The notes: generated by a model from the sequence alone, not told the origin. Numbered from the stretch's first letter, positions 7,307-20,583 are shown. The stretch is 61,300 bases of DNA from Rossellomorea sp. SC111 (GCF_024733565.1 NZ_JANIOC010000021.1:1-61300), one strand, 5' to 3'. Made by a program: numbers and translations.

Positions 7307-7559
7307 GTTGATTTCCGCTCCAGGTGCTCGCTTTCCGCGGGGCTGGCGGTGAGCCTCCTCGGGCTAAAGCCCTGTGGGGTCTCACCTGTCCAGCTACGGC
7401 GGCAAGCCCCTCGAGGTCATAAGCTAAATGGTCCAAGAAGGCAAAAACCGCCTTCTCGGCCCATTCATCTTATGCTTGTCGGGGCTGGACGAGCCGCCTC
7501 CGCTTTTCGTACTGTCCAGCGTTTCCCGCAGGAGTCGAGCACCTTCCGCTCCAATCAAC
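7307..7559. repeat. composite palindromic repeat R2
   Basis: A 253-nt element between the end of truA and the rplM promoter, occupying much of the 538-nt gap. The outer arms are GTTGATT/AATCAAC and GGTGCTCG/CGAGCACC, each arm carrying TCCGCTCC as a bulge. The inner module is 7389-7520. It is almost identical to R1 except for paired changes. No terminal transposase or target duplication was recognised. Confidence 0.9.
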
Positions 7560-7604
7560 AAAAGGGTGCTTTACAATACCCTCTTTCAAAATGCTAAACG
7601 CCCT

Positions 7605-8357
7605 CTAAATCTCATCAGATCCATAATCCACTTTCCACAGATATAATCCATGTGGCGGGGCAGTCTTTCCTGCACGGTTGCGATCACGTGCTTCCAGTAT
7701 TCCGGATATCTCTTCCACAGGTATATTCCCAGAACCTACCTCCAATAAAGTACCGACCAGGATCCTCACCATATTATATAAAAATCCATTGCCCACAAAT
7801 GAAAAAATGATTTCTTCTTCGTGTTCCTGAATTTCAATACGATGAATGGTTCTTACTTTGTCTTCCACTTCCGTCTTCGCTGAACAAAAGCTTGTGAAGT
7901 CGTGCTCCCCGATCAGGTGCCGGGCAGCGCGCTTTATATCAGGAACGGAAAGCGTATGGGGATAGTGAAGGGCAAAATGCCGGTTGAACGGACTTCTTGA
8001 TTCCCCTGTATAAACCCGGTAACGGTATTCTTTCTGCTCCACGGAAAACCGCGAATGAAAGTCTGTTGAAACAAACTCGGCTTCTTTCACGGTCACTTCA
8101 TCCGGTAACCTAGTATTCAGAACGATCGGCCATTTCTCTTCTAGAATGGATAAAGGTGTGTCAAAATGAAAGACTTGACCGTTTGCATGGACACCTGCGT
8201 CGGTACGGCCAGACCCGCTGATCCGGACAGGACCGCCTTTATGGATAGTGGACAAGATGCTCTCTATAAGGCCCTGGACGGTACGTTGATTCGGTTGTAC
8301 TTGGTAACCATGAAAATACGTCCCATCATAAGCGATGGTACACTTCACTCTCTGCAT
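7605..8357 (-). CDS. truA: tRNA pseudouridine(38-40) synthase TruA
   Basis: A 250-residue TruA-family enzyme. The catalytic Asp is D53 in GRTDAGVHA, and the family motifs KEYRYRVY and FLYNMVR are present. It converts U38-U40 in the tRNA anticodon arm. A GTG at 8366 is possible, but GGGAG lies 8 nt before the ATG at 8357, which matches the B. subtilis start. It is the last gene of the ecfA1-ecfA2-ecfT-truA group, 14 nt after ecfT. Confidence 0.95.
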   Translation of the reverse strand: MQRVKCTIAYDGTYFHGYQVQPNQRTVQGLIESILSTIHKGGPVRISGSGRTDAGVHANGQVFHFDTPLSILEEKWPIVLNTRLPDEVTVKEAEFVSTDFHSRFSVEQKEYRYRVYTGESRSPFNRHFALHYPHTLSVPDIKRAARHLIGEHDFTSFCSAKTEVEDKVRTIHRIEIQEHEEEIIFSFVGNGFLYNMVRILVGTLLEVGSGNIPVEEISGILEARDRNRAGKTAPPHGLYLWKVDYGSDEI

Positions 8358-8371
8358 ACGTGACACTCCCG

Positions 8372-9169
8372 TTATCCTCTGAAAATGATTAATACCGTTG
8401 TAAGGAGGGCAAGAACGATTAACGCTCCTGTATCCTTCTTATGCCAGGATAACAGGCGGTATTTCGTCCTGCCCTCCCCTCCTTGATACCCTCTTGCTTC
8501 CATGGCCGTTGCCAAGTCTTCGGCGCGTTTAAATGCACTGACGAAGAGAGGAATCAATAGAGGGATGATCGCTTTGATCCGATCTTTGATGGGACCTGAT
8601 GAAAACTCTGCCCCCCTGGCAATCTGTGCCTTCATGATTTTATCCGTTTCCTCCATCAGCGTTGGTATGAACCGCAGGGAAATCGACATCATGAGTGCGA
8701 GTTCATGTACAGGGAATTTCACTTTCTTCAATGGATTCAGAAGCGTTTCTAGCCCGTCTGTTATCGTGATGGGTGAGGTCGTAAGCGTTAATAATGAAGT
8801 AACAAGGATTAGATAAAAGAATCGTAATGAAATAAAGATCCCCTGCCTTAAACCCTCTTCATGAACAGACAAGATACCTAGGTCCAGAATGACGGGACCT
8901 TCCTTTGTAAAAAACACATGTAAGAAAAACGTAAACAGAATCAGCCAAAGAATGGGCTTCAATCCTCCGATAATAAATCGGATGGATAGATTGGATAGAA
9001 TGAGTGCGCTAAACGTAAAAAGACCGAGCAGTGCATACGTAACAGCATTATTCGCCAGGAATACGACGCATATAAACCCAAAGATAAATAATAGCTTTGC
9101 CCTGGGATCCATTTGGTGAAGAATGGATTTAGCCGGTACATAACGGCCGAAGATCATTTTTTCCATCAT
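8372..9169 (-). CDS. ecfT: ECF transporter transmembrane subunit EcfT
   Basis: A 265-residue membrane subunit of group II energy-coupling factor transporters, with about five hydrophobic segments and two cytoplasmic Ala-Arg-Gly coupling motifs (AQIARGAEF and AMEARGYQG). It couples ATP hydrolysis by EcfA1/A2 to substrate-specific S components, which are encoded elsewhere and move vitamins or metals. Its ATG overlaps the ecfA2 stop by 4 nt. Confidence 0.95.
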   Translation of the reverse strand: MMEKMIFGRYVPAKSILHQMDPRAKLLFIFGFICVVFLANNAVTYALLGLFTFSALILSNLSIRFIIGGLKPILWLILFTFFLHVFFTKEGPVILDLGILSVHEEGLRQGIFISLRFFYLILVTSLLTLTTSPITITDGLETLLNPLKKVKFPVHELALMMSISLRFIPTLMEETDKIMKAQIARGAEFSSGPIKDRIKAIIPLLIPLFVSAFKRAEDLATAMEARGYQGGEGRTKYRLLSWHKKDTGALIVLALLTTVLIIFRG

Positions 9170-10035
9170 AGTCCCTCACCTCCGTCACGGATCGCACGGA
9201 TGGCTGAAGCCAATTCGTTTATTGTCAGACACGTCTTAGGAAGTTTCTTTCCGGTCTTTTTTTCAAACTGATATTGGAACCGAACAACATCGGGTACATC
9301 CAATCCCATCTCAAACAGTTCGTCCGTCTCGGAGAAGATTTCTGCAGGGGTTCCTTTTCGTTTTAAACGACCTTTTTGCATGATGACGATCTCTTCTGCA
9401 TAGTGAGCGGCGTCTTCCATGCTGTGGGTGACGAGGATGGTCGTCAGTCCCTTTTCCTTATGAAGATCATAGAACATGTCCATGATCTCCCTTTGCCCTC
9501 TTGGATCGAGTCCTGCTGTCGGCTCGTCCAATACAATGACCTCGGGATTCATTGCCAGTACACCTGCTATGGCGACTCGTCTCATTTGTCCACCTGAAAG
9601 ATCAAAGGGGGATTTCTGCAGTACATCCAGTGACAAACCAACCTTTACAATCAATTCTTTCGCTCTTTTTATCGCTTCTTCCTCAGACACACCAAAGTTC
9701 ATTGGACCGTAACAAATATCTTTAAGGACGGTTTCTTCAAACAGTTGATGTTCAGGAAATTGAAAGACAATCCCTACCTTCTGTCTGACAGGCTTTAAAT
9801 TCTTTGCCTTTTCCTTTGCCTTGATCTCGTGCTTGCCTACTTGAACAAGTCCCTCTGTAGGTTTTAATAATCCATTAAGATGCTGCAATAGTGTGGACTT
9901 GCCTGAACCGGTGTGACCAATCACTGCGAGAAACTGACCCGTTGGAATCGAAAGGTTGATATCTTGAAGGGCAAGTTTTTCAAATGGAGTGTTGAATGAA
10001 TATCGGTATTCTACCTGTTGAAATGAGATCTGCAT
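9166..10035 (-). CDS. ecfA2: ECF transporter ATPase EcfA2
   Basis: A 289-residue ABC ATPase: Walker A GHTGSGKST (about 40-48), Q-loop FPEHQLF, signature LSGGQMRR, Walker B VIVLDEPTAGLD, and the switch His in THS. It forms a heterodimer with EcfA1 on EcfT. The start lies inside the 3' end of ecfA1 (25-nt overlap), which implies translational coupling. Confidence 0.95.
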   Translation of the reverse strand: MQISFQQVEYRYSFNTPFEKLALQDINLSIPTGQFLAVIGHTGSGKSTLLQHLNGLLKPTEGLVQVGKHEIKAKEKAKNLKPVRQKVGIVFQFPEHQLFEETVLKDICYGPMNFGVSEEEAIKRAKELIVKVGLSLDVLQKSPFDLSGGQMRRVAIAGVLAMNPEVIVLDEPTAGLDPRGQREIMDMFYDLHKEKGLTTILVTHSMEDAAHYAEEIVIMQKGRLKRKGTPAEIFSETDELFEMGLDVPDVVRFQYQFEKKTGKKLPKTCLTINELASAIRAIRDGGEGL

Positions 10036-10847
10036 AATTCATCCACCAACTCTTCTTCTGTAAAATATGTTTTAGACAGGGGAAACCCTGCTTCCTTCAG
10101 TGCCCCGGCAAGCTTGATGGTGAAAGGGGAATCCAAACCAAGCTTGATGAGCTCGTCCTCCAATAGGAAAATCTCTTCCGGTATTCCTTCCTTAAAGACA
10201 CTCCCTTGATTCAAAACAATCATACGATCTGCCTTCGTAGCTTCCTCCAGGTCATGGGTGATGGAAATCACCGTCAGGTTCTCTTCTTCTTTCAGCTTCC
10301 GGACTGTTTCAAGAACTTCCTGTCTTCCCTTTGGGTCAAGCATCGATGTGGCCTCATCCAAGATGATGATGGATGGCTGCAGGGCTACAACACCTGCAAT
10401 CGCTACACGCTGCTTCTGCCCCCCTGATAAATGGTGTGGCTCTTGATCAAGAAAATCTTCCATATGGACACTTTTTAAAGCATCATTGACTCTCTGTACC
10501 ATCGAATCATAAGGTACCCCATGGTTTTCTAACCCAAAAGCCACATCATCCTCTACTGTAGCACCAACAAATTGATTATCGGGATTCTGAAAAACCATAC
10601 CCAGCTTTGAACGGATGTCCCAAATAGAGTTCTCAGCAAGAGTGATTCCATCCACCGTCACAAGTCCCTTCTCCGGGAAGTGAAGACCATTCAACATCTT
10701 GGCTAAGGTGGATTTACCTGAACCATTATGACCGACAATCGCCAGCCACTCACCTTGATTGACCGTCAGGCTAATCCCTTTAAGGGCGTAGGTCTCCTGA
10801 TCCGGATATCTGAAATACACATCGTCAACTTTAATGATTTCCTTCAA
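10011..10847 (-). CDS. ecfA1: ECF transporter ATPase EcfA1
   Basis: A 278-residue ABC ATPase with Walker A GHNGSGKST, Q-loop NPDNQFV, signature LSGGQKQR and Walker B IIILDEATSMLD. It is the first gene of the ECF module. The start is a TTG at 10847 with GAGGAGG 8 nt upstream. The 215 nt between the rplQ terminator and this gene hold a large branched RNA structure ending in eight U residues, which may control the operon. Confidence 0.95.
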   Translation of the reverse strand: MKEIIKVDDVYFRYPDQETYALKGISLTVNQGEWLAIVGHNGSGKSTLAKMLNGLHFPEKGLVTVDGITLAENSIWDIRSKLGMVFQNPDNQFVGATVEDDVAFGLENHGVPYDSMVQRVNDALKSVHMEDFLDQEPHHLSGGQKQRVAIAGVVALQPSIIILDEATSMLDPKGRQEVLETVRKLKEEENLTVISITHDLEEATKADRMIVLNQGSVFKEGIPEEIFLLEDELIKLGLDSPFTIKLAGALKEAGFPLSKTYFTEEELVDELCRSHFNR

Positions 10848-10902
10848 TTCTGTAACCTCCTCTACGCTATCCTAACTCAGCTCTGCTAAAACCTTTGCAT
10901 AT

Positions 10903-10996
10903 AAAAAAAAGCCTGCACCCCGACCAAAGAAAAGAACATCTTTTCTTGTTCATCCACTGAACAGCTTCTATGAACATAGAAGTTGGAAGGGGTGCA
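10903..10996 (-). ncRNA. multibranched terminator-like RNA upstream of ecfA1
   Basis: On the minus strand TGCACCCC (10996-10989) pairs with GGGGTGCA (10921-10914), and CCAA with TTGG inside it. Three hairpins lie within: CTTCTATG/CATAGAAG (965-982), GTTCA/TGAAC (948-962) and AAGAAAAGA/TCTTTTCTT (927-947). GGC and eight T residues follow. rplQ already has its own terminator, so this looks like a leader attenuator for the ECF operon or a small RNA. I do not recognise a known family. Confidence 0.6.
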
Positions 10997-11062
10997 CGAG
11001 CTAGACGAGTCAGACAGCGCTGCTCATCGTAACGCTCTGCTTTTCATCACATGCACTTATAC

Positions 11063-11107
11063 AAAAAGGGCAAAGAAGCAGTTAAGGATTAACTGTCCCG
11101 CCCTTAA
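11063..11107 (-). terminator. terminator after rplQ
   Basis: On the minus strand AAGGGC and GCCCTTTTT form the outer stem, and CAGTTAA/TTAACTG forms the inner stem. It ends the long S10-spc-alpha transcript. Confidence 0.82.
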
Positions 11108-11126
11108 TGTTAGAAGTCACGAATTA

Positions 11127-11513
<387 letters not shown>

Positions 11514-11535
11514 CTATATATGAAAGAAGATGTTA

Positions 11536-12480
11536 TCAGTCGTCTTTACGTAATCCAAGTCCAAGGTCTTCAAGTTTAACTTTAACCTCTTCAAGGGATT
11601 TACGTCCTAGGTTACGCACTTTCATCATATCTTCTTCAGTCTTGTTAGCAAGCTCTTGCACAGTATTGATTCCAGCACGCTTCAGGCAGTTATAAGAACG
11701 AACAGAAAGATCCAATTCTTCGATGGTCATCTCTAGAACTTTTTCTTTTTGGTCTTCTTCTTTTTCTACCATGATTTCAGCATTCTGCGCTTCATCTGTA
11801 AGGCCAACGAAAATATTTAAGTGTTCTGTCAGAATCTTAGCACCTAAAGAAATGGCTTCTTTCGGTCCAATACTTCCATCAGTCCATACATCAAGAGAAA
11901 GTTTATCGTAGTTCGTCATTTGACCAACACGAGTATTTTCTATTTGATAGTTAACGCGTGAAACTGGAGTGTAAATAGAATCGATTGGGATCACGCCAAT
12001 AGGAAGATCCTCACGTTTGTTTTGGTCTGCTGGTCTGTACCCACGACCACGGGATGCACTTAAACGCACACGGAAGTGACCACTCTTTGATAATGTTGCA
12101 ATGTGTAAATCAGGATTTAACACTTCAACATCACTATCATGAGTAATATCCGCAGCCGTTACGACTCCTTCACCCTGTACATCAATTTCCAGCGTTTTTT
12201 CTTCATCAGAGTAGATCTTCAACGCTAGCTTCTTGATATTCAAAATGATGGATGTGACATCCTCTACGACGCCTTCAATTGTTGAAAACTCATGCAGTAC
12301 TCCATCTATTTGAATAGATGTGACAGCAGCACCTGGGAGTGACGATAATAGGATACGACGTAAGGAGTTACCCAAAGTTGTACCATATCCACGCTCAAGT
12401 GGTTCTACGACGAACTTTCCATATGTGGCATCATCGCTGATCTCAACCGTTTCAATTTTTGGCTTTTCAATTTCGATCAT
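11536..12480 (-). CDS. rpoA: RNA polymerase subunit alpha
   Basis: A 314-residue protein. The N-terminal dimerisation domain (1 to about 228) carries [15 protein letters not shown]. An acidic linker (EEDQKEK) follows, then the C-terminal DNA- and activator-binding domain with [16 protein letters not shown] and [11 protein letters not shown]. The ribosome binding site is GGAGGG before the ATG at 12480. A 170-nt gap upstream contains a perfect -10 TATAAT (12617-12622) without a clear -35, possibly an internal promoter. Confidence 0.98.
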   Translation of the reverse strand: MIEIEKPKIETVEISDDATYGKFVVEPLERGYGTTLGNSLRRILLSSLPGAAVTSIQIDGVLHEFSTIEGVVEDVTSIILNIKKLALKIYSDEEKTLEIDVQGEGVVTAADITHDSDVEVLNPDLHIATLSKSGHFRVRLSASRGRGYRPADQNKREDLPIGVIPIDSIYTPVSRVNYQIENTRVGQMTNYDKLSLDVWTDGSIGPKEAISLGAKILTEHLNIFVGLTDEAQNAEIMVEKEEDQKEKVLEMTIEELDLSVRSYNCLKRAGINTVQELANKTEEDMMKVRNLGRKSLEEVKVKLEDLGLGLRKDD

Positions 12481-12650
12481 TAATATTTACCCTCCTTCAA
12501 AACGTCGAAACTCCGGGCTAAATAAGATAAAGTCCGAAATTCCCCATGTTTACGTTCCCTATTGTGCACCAACAACTGGTTACTTTTCTGAATGAACGTA
12601 TCTTGTATCATATCCCATTATAGACAACGATACAAAATTTATACAGAAAA

Positions 12651-13058
<408 letters not shown>

Positions 13059-13065
13059 TTACCTA

Positions 13066-13431
13066 TTATTTTTTCTTGTTAGCTACAGTCTTACGAGGAC
13101 CTTTACGTGTACGAGCATTGTTCTTCGTATGTTGTCCACGAACAGGTAGTCCACGACGGTGACGAAGACCGCGGTATGAACCGATTTCCATAAGACGTTT
13201 GATGTTTAGTGATACTTCACGACGAAGATCACCTTCTACTTTTAATTTATCAACGATATCACGAATCTTTCCTAGTTCGTCGTCAGTAAGATCGCGAACG
13301 CGAGTATCCTCGGATACACCAGCTTCAGATAAGATTTTCGCTGCAGTATTTTTACCAATACCGTAGATGTATGTTAATGAAATGACAACACGTTTGTCAC
13401 GTGGAATGTCTACACCAGCAATACGTGCCAT
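13066..13431 (-). CDS. rpsM: 30S ribosomal protein S13 (uS13)
   Basis: A 121-residue protein with [21 protein letters not shown] and the basic tail [17 protein letters not shown]. It contacts the P-site tRNA and the B1 intersubunit bridge. AAGGAGGTGCGC precedes the ATG at 13431. Confidence 0.97.
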   Translation of the reverse strand: MARIAGVDIPRDKRVVISLTYIYGIGKNTAAKILSEAGVSEDTRVRDLTDDELGKIRDIVDKLKVEGDLRREVSLNIKRLMEIGSYRGLRHRRGLPVRGQHTKNNARTRKGPRKTVANKKK

Positions 13432-13455
13432 AGTGATAGCGCACCTCCTTTAAGA

Positions 13456-13575
<120 letters not shown>

Positions 13576-13607
13576 CTAACCTCCTTAATAGTACGGAGTG
13601 CAATAGA

Positions 13608-13826
13608 TTATTTATAACGATAAGTGATTCTACCACGAGTTAAGTCATACGGTGATAATTCCACTGTTACCTTGTCACCAGGTAGGATACGAATGAAATG
13701 CATACGGATCTTTCCTGAAACATGTGCCAGTACTGTATGACCATTTTCTAATTCTACCTTAAACATCGCATTGGGCAAAGTCTCGGCGACCTTACCTTCA
13801 ACTTCAATTACATCATCCTTAGCCAT
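13608..13826 (-). CDS. infA: translation initiation factor IF-1
   Basis: A 72-residue OB-fold (S1-like) protein beginning [13 protein letters not shown] and ending RITYRYK. It blocks the A site during initiation. An open frame reaches 13853, but the ATG at 13826 matches all homologues and has GGGAG upstream. The start overlaps the 3' end of the KOW-domain gene by 8 nt. Confidence 0.97.
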   Translation of the reverse strand: MAKDDVIEVEGKVAETLPNAMFKVELENGHTVLAHVSGKIRMHFIRILPGDKVTVELSPYDLTRGRITYRYK

Positions 13827-14157
13827 CGAACATGTCTCCCTTCTTCTCATCATTTAATACTTCGTTAACAAACTTTGAAACAGCATAACGCAGTTTACCG
13901 TTCGTTACTCTGCCTGATTCTATAATACTGTTTTGAACTTCTGGAGAAACATAGTCACACAAGTGAAGATGAGCGATGTTCTTTCGCTTGGCGCGATCGA
14001 ACTTTCGTCTATCCCCATCTGCTATCAGTACAAAACGTTCATCCAACTGCTGAATAACGACCGAGTAGCTTCCAGTCTCTCTCCCTTTAAGGGTTTGAAC
14101 AATCTGGCCTATCCTCGGAACCGTTGATTCTGACTCGATCAATCCAATCACCTTCAC
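13819..14157 (-). CDS. ybzG: KOW-domain RNA-binding protein (YbzG-like)
   Basis: A protein of up to 112 residues with an N-terminal KOW-type segment ([21 protein letters not shown]) and a basic stretch ([11 protein letters not shown]). It is a bL14e-like small protein found between map and infA in Bacillus. The exact role is unknown. The start is ambiguous: a GTG at 14157 directly after the map stop, or a TTG at codon 6 preceded by GAAGGTGA. Confidence 0.8.
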   Translation of the reverse strand: MKVIGLIESESTVPRIGQIVQTLKGRETGSYSVVIQQLDERFVLIADGDRRKFDRAKRKNIAHLHLCDYVSPEVQNSIIESGRVTNGKLRYAVSKFVNEVLNDEKKGDMFDG

Positions 14158-14903
14158 TTAGGCTTTCGTCAATATCTCATAGCCGTCTTCAGTAATTGCT
14201 ATGGTGTGTTCAAAGTGCGCACACATTTTATCATCTACTGTGACGACTGTCCAGTTATCTGATAACGTTCTAACATATCGACTTCCTGCATTAACCATTG
14301 GTTCAATAGCCAGTACCATGCCAGGCTTTAAACGCGGACCTTTGTTCGGTGGTCCATAATGAGGGATTTGCGGGTCCTCATGTAAGTCTTGACCAACTCC
14401 GTGTCCCACATACTCCCGAACGATCGAAAAGCCATTAGCCTCAACAAAAGTTTGTATACTATGAGAGATATTCGACAGACGCTCGCCTGGTTTCGCTTCT
14501 TTAAGGCCCAGAAATAATGATTCTTCCGTTACATCAAGAAGCTTCCGGGTTTCATCATCTATTGTTCCAACTGGATATGTCCAAGCCGAGTCACCGTGAT
14601 AACCATTATATTTAGCACCGATATCGATACTGATAATATCGCCATCTTTCAATACCCGATCGCCTGGAATTCCATGTACCAACTCATTGTTGACTGAAGC
14701 ACAGATGCTGCCACGAAACCCATTATACCCTTTAAAAGATGGAATTGCATCATGTTTACGAATGAATTCTTCAGCAATTGCATCCAATTCCTTCGTCGAT
14801 ATTCCCGGAGAAATATACTTTTGCAATTCCGCATGAGTCAAAGCAACAATCTTACCAGCATGCCGCATGATCTCAATCTCTCTCGGAGTTTTAGAAATGA
14901 TCA

Positions 14904-14904
<1 letters not shown>
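14158..14904 (-). CDS. map: methionine aminopeptidase, type I
   Basis: A 248-residue enzyme that removes N-terminal Met from new proteins. Metal ligands visible are D94 and D105 ([17 protein letters not shown]), H168 (VGHGVG), E201 (AIEPM) and E232 (FEHTI). The ATG at 14904 shares one base with the adk stop (TAATG), with the ribosome binding site GGAGG inside adk. Confidence 0.96.
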
Positions 14905-16907
<2,003 letters not shown>

Positions 16908-16908
<1 letters not shown>

Positions 16909-17348
16909 TAGATCACCTCGGATGTACCGCCAGCAGCTTCGATAGCTTCTTTAGCAGTGGTTGAGAATTTGTGTGCTTTTACTGTAAGCTTTTTCTCGAT
17001 TGAACCTTTACCAAGAATCTTAATTCCTGCTTTTTCGTTACTCACTACACCAGATTCTACAAGTAGAGCTGGAGTAACTTCTGTACCATCTTCGAAGCGA
17101 TTCAATACGTCAAGATTGACGATTGCATATTCTTTACGATTGATGTTCGTGAATCCACGTTTAGGTAGACGTTGGAACAATGGTGTTTGACCACCCTCAA
17201 AGCCAGGACGAGTTCCGCCACCTGAACGGGCGTTTTGTCCTTTATGACCTTTACCAGAAGTCTTTCCATTACCTGAACCAATACCACGTCCTACACGATT
17301 GCGGACTTTACGTGAACCTTCTGTAGGCTTTAACTCATGTAATTTCAT
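16908..17348 (-). CDS. rplO: 50S ribosomal protein L15 (uL15)
   Basis: A 146-residue protein with [14 protein letters not shown] and the Gly-rich basic region [19 protein letters not shown]. It is an early assembly protein of the large subunit. AGGAGGTG lies before the ATG at 17348. Confidence 0.97.
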
Positions 17349-17380
17349 GTCGGCACCTCCTTTTTTTTAAGCGTTAAAAA

Positions 17381-17563
17381 TTACTTTTCAGTTACTGTAA
17401 CAAGGTGAGCCACTTTGTTGATCATACCGCGGATAGCAGCATTATCTTGTTGCTCAACTGTTTGGTGCATTTTGCGAAGTCCTAAAGCTTCAACCGTTTT
17501 GCGTTGATCTTGAGGACGACCAATTGTACTGCGAGTGAGGGTAATTTCTAGTTTGTTAGCCAT
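17381..17563 (-). CDS. rpmD: 50S ribosomal protein L30 (uL30)
   Basis: A 60-residue protein, [20 protein letters not shown], followed by the [13 protein letters not shown] segment typical of uL30. The gene sits between rpsE and rplO as in other spc operons. Confidence 0.96.
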   Translation of the reverse strand: MANKLEITLTRSTIGRPQDQRKTVEALGLRKMHQTVEQQDNAAIRGMINKVAHLVTVTEK

Positions 17564-17576
17564 CGTTATCCCTCCC

Positions 17577-18077
17577 TTATCCTAAAATCTCTTCTACTGA
17601 TTTACCACGTAATTTTGCAACGTCTTCAGCGGTCTTTAATTGTTTTAAACCTTCGATTGTAGCGCGAACCATGTTGATTGGAGTGTTAGATCCTAAAGAC
17701 TTAGATAGGATATCTTGAACACCAGCTAATTCAAGTACGGCACGAACAGGTCCACCAGCAATAATTCCTGTACCCGCAGAAGCAGGTTTGATCAGAATTT
17801 GACCAGCACCAAATCGTCCAGTTACTAGGTGAGGTGTTGTACCTTCAACCATAGGAACTTCAATTAGATTTTTCTTCGCATCTTCAATCGCTTTACGGAT
17901 TGCTTCAGGTACCTCTTGAGCTTTACCCGTTCCGAAACCAACGTGACCGTTTTTGTCGCCCACTACTACAAGAGCAGCGAAACGGAAACGACGTCCACCT
18001 TTAACAACTTTCGCAACACGATTGATTGTAACTACGCGTTCTTCAAATTCTAGTTTGCTTGGATCAATACGACGCAT
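17577..18077 (-). CDS. rpsE: 30S ribosomal protein S5 (uS5)
   Basis: A 166-residue protein with an N-terminal dsRNA-binding-like domain. The loop KVVKGGRRF, the site of known spectinomycin-resistance changes, is in the wild-type form. The C-terminal domain carries [10 protein letters not shown]. It acts in decoding fidelity. GGAGGG precedes the ATG at 18077. Confidence 0.97.
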   Translation of the reverse strand: MRRIDPSKLEFEERVVTINRVAKVVKGGRRFRFAALVVVGDKNGHVGFGTGKAQEVPEAIRKAIEDAKKNLIEVPMVEGTTPHLVTGRFGAGQILIKPASAGTGIIAGGPVRAVLELAGVQDILSKSLGSNTPINMVRATIEGLKQLKTAEDVAKLRGKSVEEILG

Positions 18078-18100
18078 CTGGATTGTCCCTCCTTTTTTTA

Positions 18101-18463
18101 TTAAAATTCTAAGCCGTTTTCACGAGCTGCTTCAGCTAAAGCTTTGATACGGCCATGATATAAATATCCACCACGGTCAAATACTACGGATTTTAATCCT
18201 TTTTCTACTGCACGTTTCGCAACTAGCTCTCCAACTTTAGCTGCTGCATCAGCAGTAGCAGATGAGTCTAGATTGAAATCTTTATCTTGAGAAGATGCAC
18301 TAACTAGAGTAACACCGTTCATATCATCGATAAGTTGAGCGTAGATATTTTTGTTAGAACGGAAAACGTTCAAACGAGGACGAGTTTCAGTTCCAGTAAT
18401 TTTTGAACGGACACGAGCATGTCTTTTCTTACGTGTTTTGTTCTTATCTGGCTTAGTAATCAC
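18101..18463 (-). CDS. rplR: 50S ribosomal protein L18 (uL18)
   Basis: A 120-residue 5S rRNA-binding protein with a basic N-terminus ([16 protein letters not shown]), [14 protein letters not shown], and the C-terminal [22 protein letters not shown] signature. Confidence 0.97.
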   Translation of the reverse strand: MITKPDKNKTRKKRHARVRSKITGTETRPRLNVFRSNKNIYAQLIDDMNGVTLVSASSQDKDFNLDSSATADAAAKVGELVAKRAVEKGLKSVVFDRGGYLYHGRIKALAEAARENGLEF

Positions 18464-18496
18464 CTACGGTCACTCCTTTCTTTTGCCTACGCGGCA

Positions 18497-19036
18497 TTAT
18501 TTACCTGTTTTACCTTCTTTACGACGAACATATTCACCTTCGTAGCGAATACCTTTTCCTTTGTAAGGCTCAGGAGAGCGTACAGCACGAATGTTAGCAG
18601 CTAATGCTCCAACACGTTCTTTGTCGATACCTTTGATAGATATCTTTGTATTAGCCGGTACTTCGATCTCGATACCTTGTTCTGGTTCGATCTCAACTGG
18701 GTGAGAATAACCAACGTTAAGGACAAGCTTAGTACCTTGTTTTTGAGCACGGTAACCTACACCGACTAGCTCAAGATTTCTTTGGAATCCTTTAGATACA
18801 CCTTCAACCATGTTGGCGATTAGGGCACGAGTTGTACCGTGTAACGCGCGGTGTTCTTTTGCATCAGAAGGACGAGTAACTGTTGCTACGTTGTCTTCTA
18901 ATTCAACTTTAATATCAGAATTGAATGTACGAGAAAGTTCCCCTTTAGGTCCTTTTACAGTTACTGTGTTATCTTCAGCAACTGTTAAAGTAACGTCAGA
19001 TGGAATTTCTACTGGTAGTTTTCCTACACGTGACAT
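18497..19036 (-). CDS. rplF: 50S ribosomal protein L6 (uL6)
   Basis: A 179-residue protein with two related domains. It begins [15 protein letters not shown] and carries the C-terminal signature [14 protein letters not shown]. It is located near the factor-binding centre. GGAGGTGC precedes the ATG at 19036. Confidence 0.97.
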   Translation of the reverse strand: MSRVGKLPVEIPSDVTLTVAEDNTVTVKGPKGELSRTFNSDIKVELEDNVATVTRPSDAKEHRALHGTTRALIANMVEGVSKGFQRNLELVGVGYRAQKQGTKLVLNVGYSHPVEIEPEQGIEIEVPANTKISIKGIDKERVGALAANIRAVRSPEPYKGKGIRYEGEYVRRKEGKTGK

Positions 19037-19066
19037 CCTGTTGCACCTCCATTCATATAAAAAATA

Positions 19067-19465
19067 TTACCAAACGTAAGCTAGTACTTCTCCGCCTACT
19101 TGTTGAGCACGAGCTTCTTTATCAGTTAACACACCTGTAGAAGTAGAAACTAGTGCGATACCTAAACCGTTTAGTACTCTAGGTACCTCTGTAGATTTAG
19201 CATATACACGTAAACCAGGTTTAGAGATACGCTTTAATCCAGTGATTACACGTTCGTTGTTTGCTCCATATTTCAAGAAAATGCGGATAACACCTTGCTT
19301 GTTATCTTCTACATATTCTACGTCACGTACGAAACCTTCACGTTTGAGGATTTCTGCAATTTCTTTCTTGATGTTAGAAGCAGGAACTTCTAATCTTTCG
19401 TGACGAACCATGTTCGCATTACGGATGCGAGTAAGCAAATCTGCAATTGGATCTGTCATTGTCAT
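19067..19465 (-). CDS. rpsH: 30S ribosomal protein S8 (uS8)
   Basis: A 132-residue protein ([17 protein letters not shown] at the N-terminus, [22 protein letters not shown] at the C-terminus). It is a primary 16S-binding protein. AAGGAGG is upstream of the ATG at 19465. Confidence 0.97.
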   Translation of the reverse strand: MTMTDPIADLLTRIRNANMVRHERLEVPASNIKKEIAEILKREGFVRDVEYVEDNKQGVIRIFLKYGANNERVITGLKRISKPGLRVYAKSTEVPRVLNGLGIALVSTSTGVLTDKEARAQQVGGEVLAYVW

Positions 19466-19495
19466 AATAATTTACCTCCTTCCCAATATGGGGTA

Positions 19496-19705
<210 letters not shown>

Positions 19706-20245
19706 TTACTTTTGGAATGGCATTCCGATTTGTGTCAACAATTCACGAGCTTCTTCGTCTGTGTTCGCAGTTGTTACGATTACGATATCCATACCGCGTG
19801 CTTTAGACACTTTATCATAATCAATCTCAGGGAAAATCAATTGCTCTTTTACTCCTAATGTATAGTTACCGCGACCGTCGAATGCTTTTTTAGAAACACC
19901 GCGGAAGTCACGTACACGTGGAAGTGAAACAGAAATTAATTTATCTAAGAATTGGTACATACGCTCTCCGCGAAGAGTAACTTTTGCACCGATTGGCATA
20001 CCTTCACGAAGACGGAAGCCTGCGATAGATTTTTTAGCTTTTGTTACAACTGGCTTTTGACCAGTGATTTGAGTTAATTCATCAACAGCTACATCAAGAG
20101 CTTTTGAGTTTGAAACAGCATCGCCGACACCCATGTTGACAACGATCTTTTCAACTTTAGGTACTTCCATTACTGATTTGTAATTGAATTTGCTAACTAG
20201 AGCTGGACTGATTTCTTGTTGGAATTTTTCTTTTAGGCGGTTCAT
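19706..20245 (-). CDS. rplE: 50S ribosomal protein L5 (uL5)
   Basis: A 179-residue 5S rRNA-binding protein with [16 protein letters not shown] and [20 protein letters not shown] segments, and the P-loop region that contacts tRNA. GGAGG precedes the ATG at 20245. Confidence 0.97.
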   Translation of the reverse strand: MNRLKEKFQQEISPALVSKFNYKSVMEVPKVEKIVVNMGVGDAVSNSKALDVAVDELTQITGQKPVVTKAKKSIAGFRLREGMPIGAKVTLRGERMYQFLDKLISVSLPRVRDFRGVSKKAFDGRGNYTLGVKEQLIFPEIDYDKVSKARGMDIVIVTTANTDEEARELLTQIGMPFQK

Positions 20246-20271
20246 TCAGAATACCTCCCTTCTTAATCGTA

Positions 20272-20583
20272 CTATTTATCTAGAACTTCACCTGATTTTT
20301 TTGCTACACGTACTTTTTTGCCATCTTCTGTCTTATAACCTACACGAGTTGGCTCGTTAGATTTCGGATCTAGAAGCATAACATTTGATACATGGATAGA
20401 TGCTTCCTGACTGATGATTCCGCCTTGCGGATTCATCTGTGAAGGTTTAGCGTGTTTTTTTACAACGTTGATTCCTTCAACTAGCAATCGGTCTTTCTTT
20501 GGGAATGAAGCAAGAACAACACCTGTCTTACCTTTGTCTTTCCCAGTAATGACCATTACTTTATCGCCTTTTTTTACATGCAT
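20272..20583 (-). CDS. rplX: 50S ribosomal protein L24 (uL24)
   Basis: A 103-residue KOW protein ([20 protein letters not shown]), an assembly initiator of the large subunit. A longer frame to 20610 exists, but AGGAGGTG lies 7 nt before the ATG at 20583, which gives the normal length. Confidence 0.97.
   Translation of the reverse strand: MHVKKGDKVMVITGKDKGKTGVVLASFPKKDRLLVEGINVVKKHAKPSQMNPQGGIISQEASIHVSNVMLLDPKSNEPTRVGYKTEDGKKVRVAKKSGEVLDK

Noticed and set aside
12617..12622. Internal promoter of rpoA
   Set aside because: The -10 TATAAT is perfect, but no acceptable -35 was found at 16-18 nt, so it is mentioned only under rpoA.
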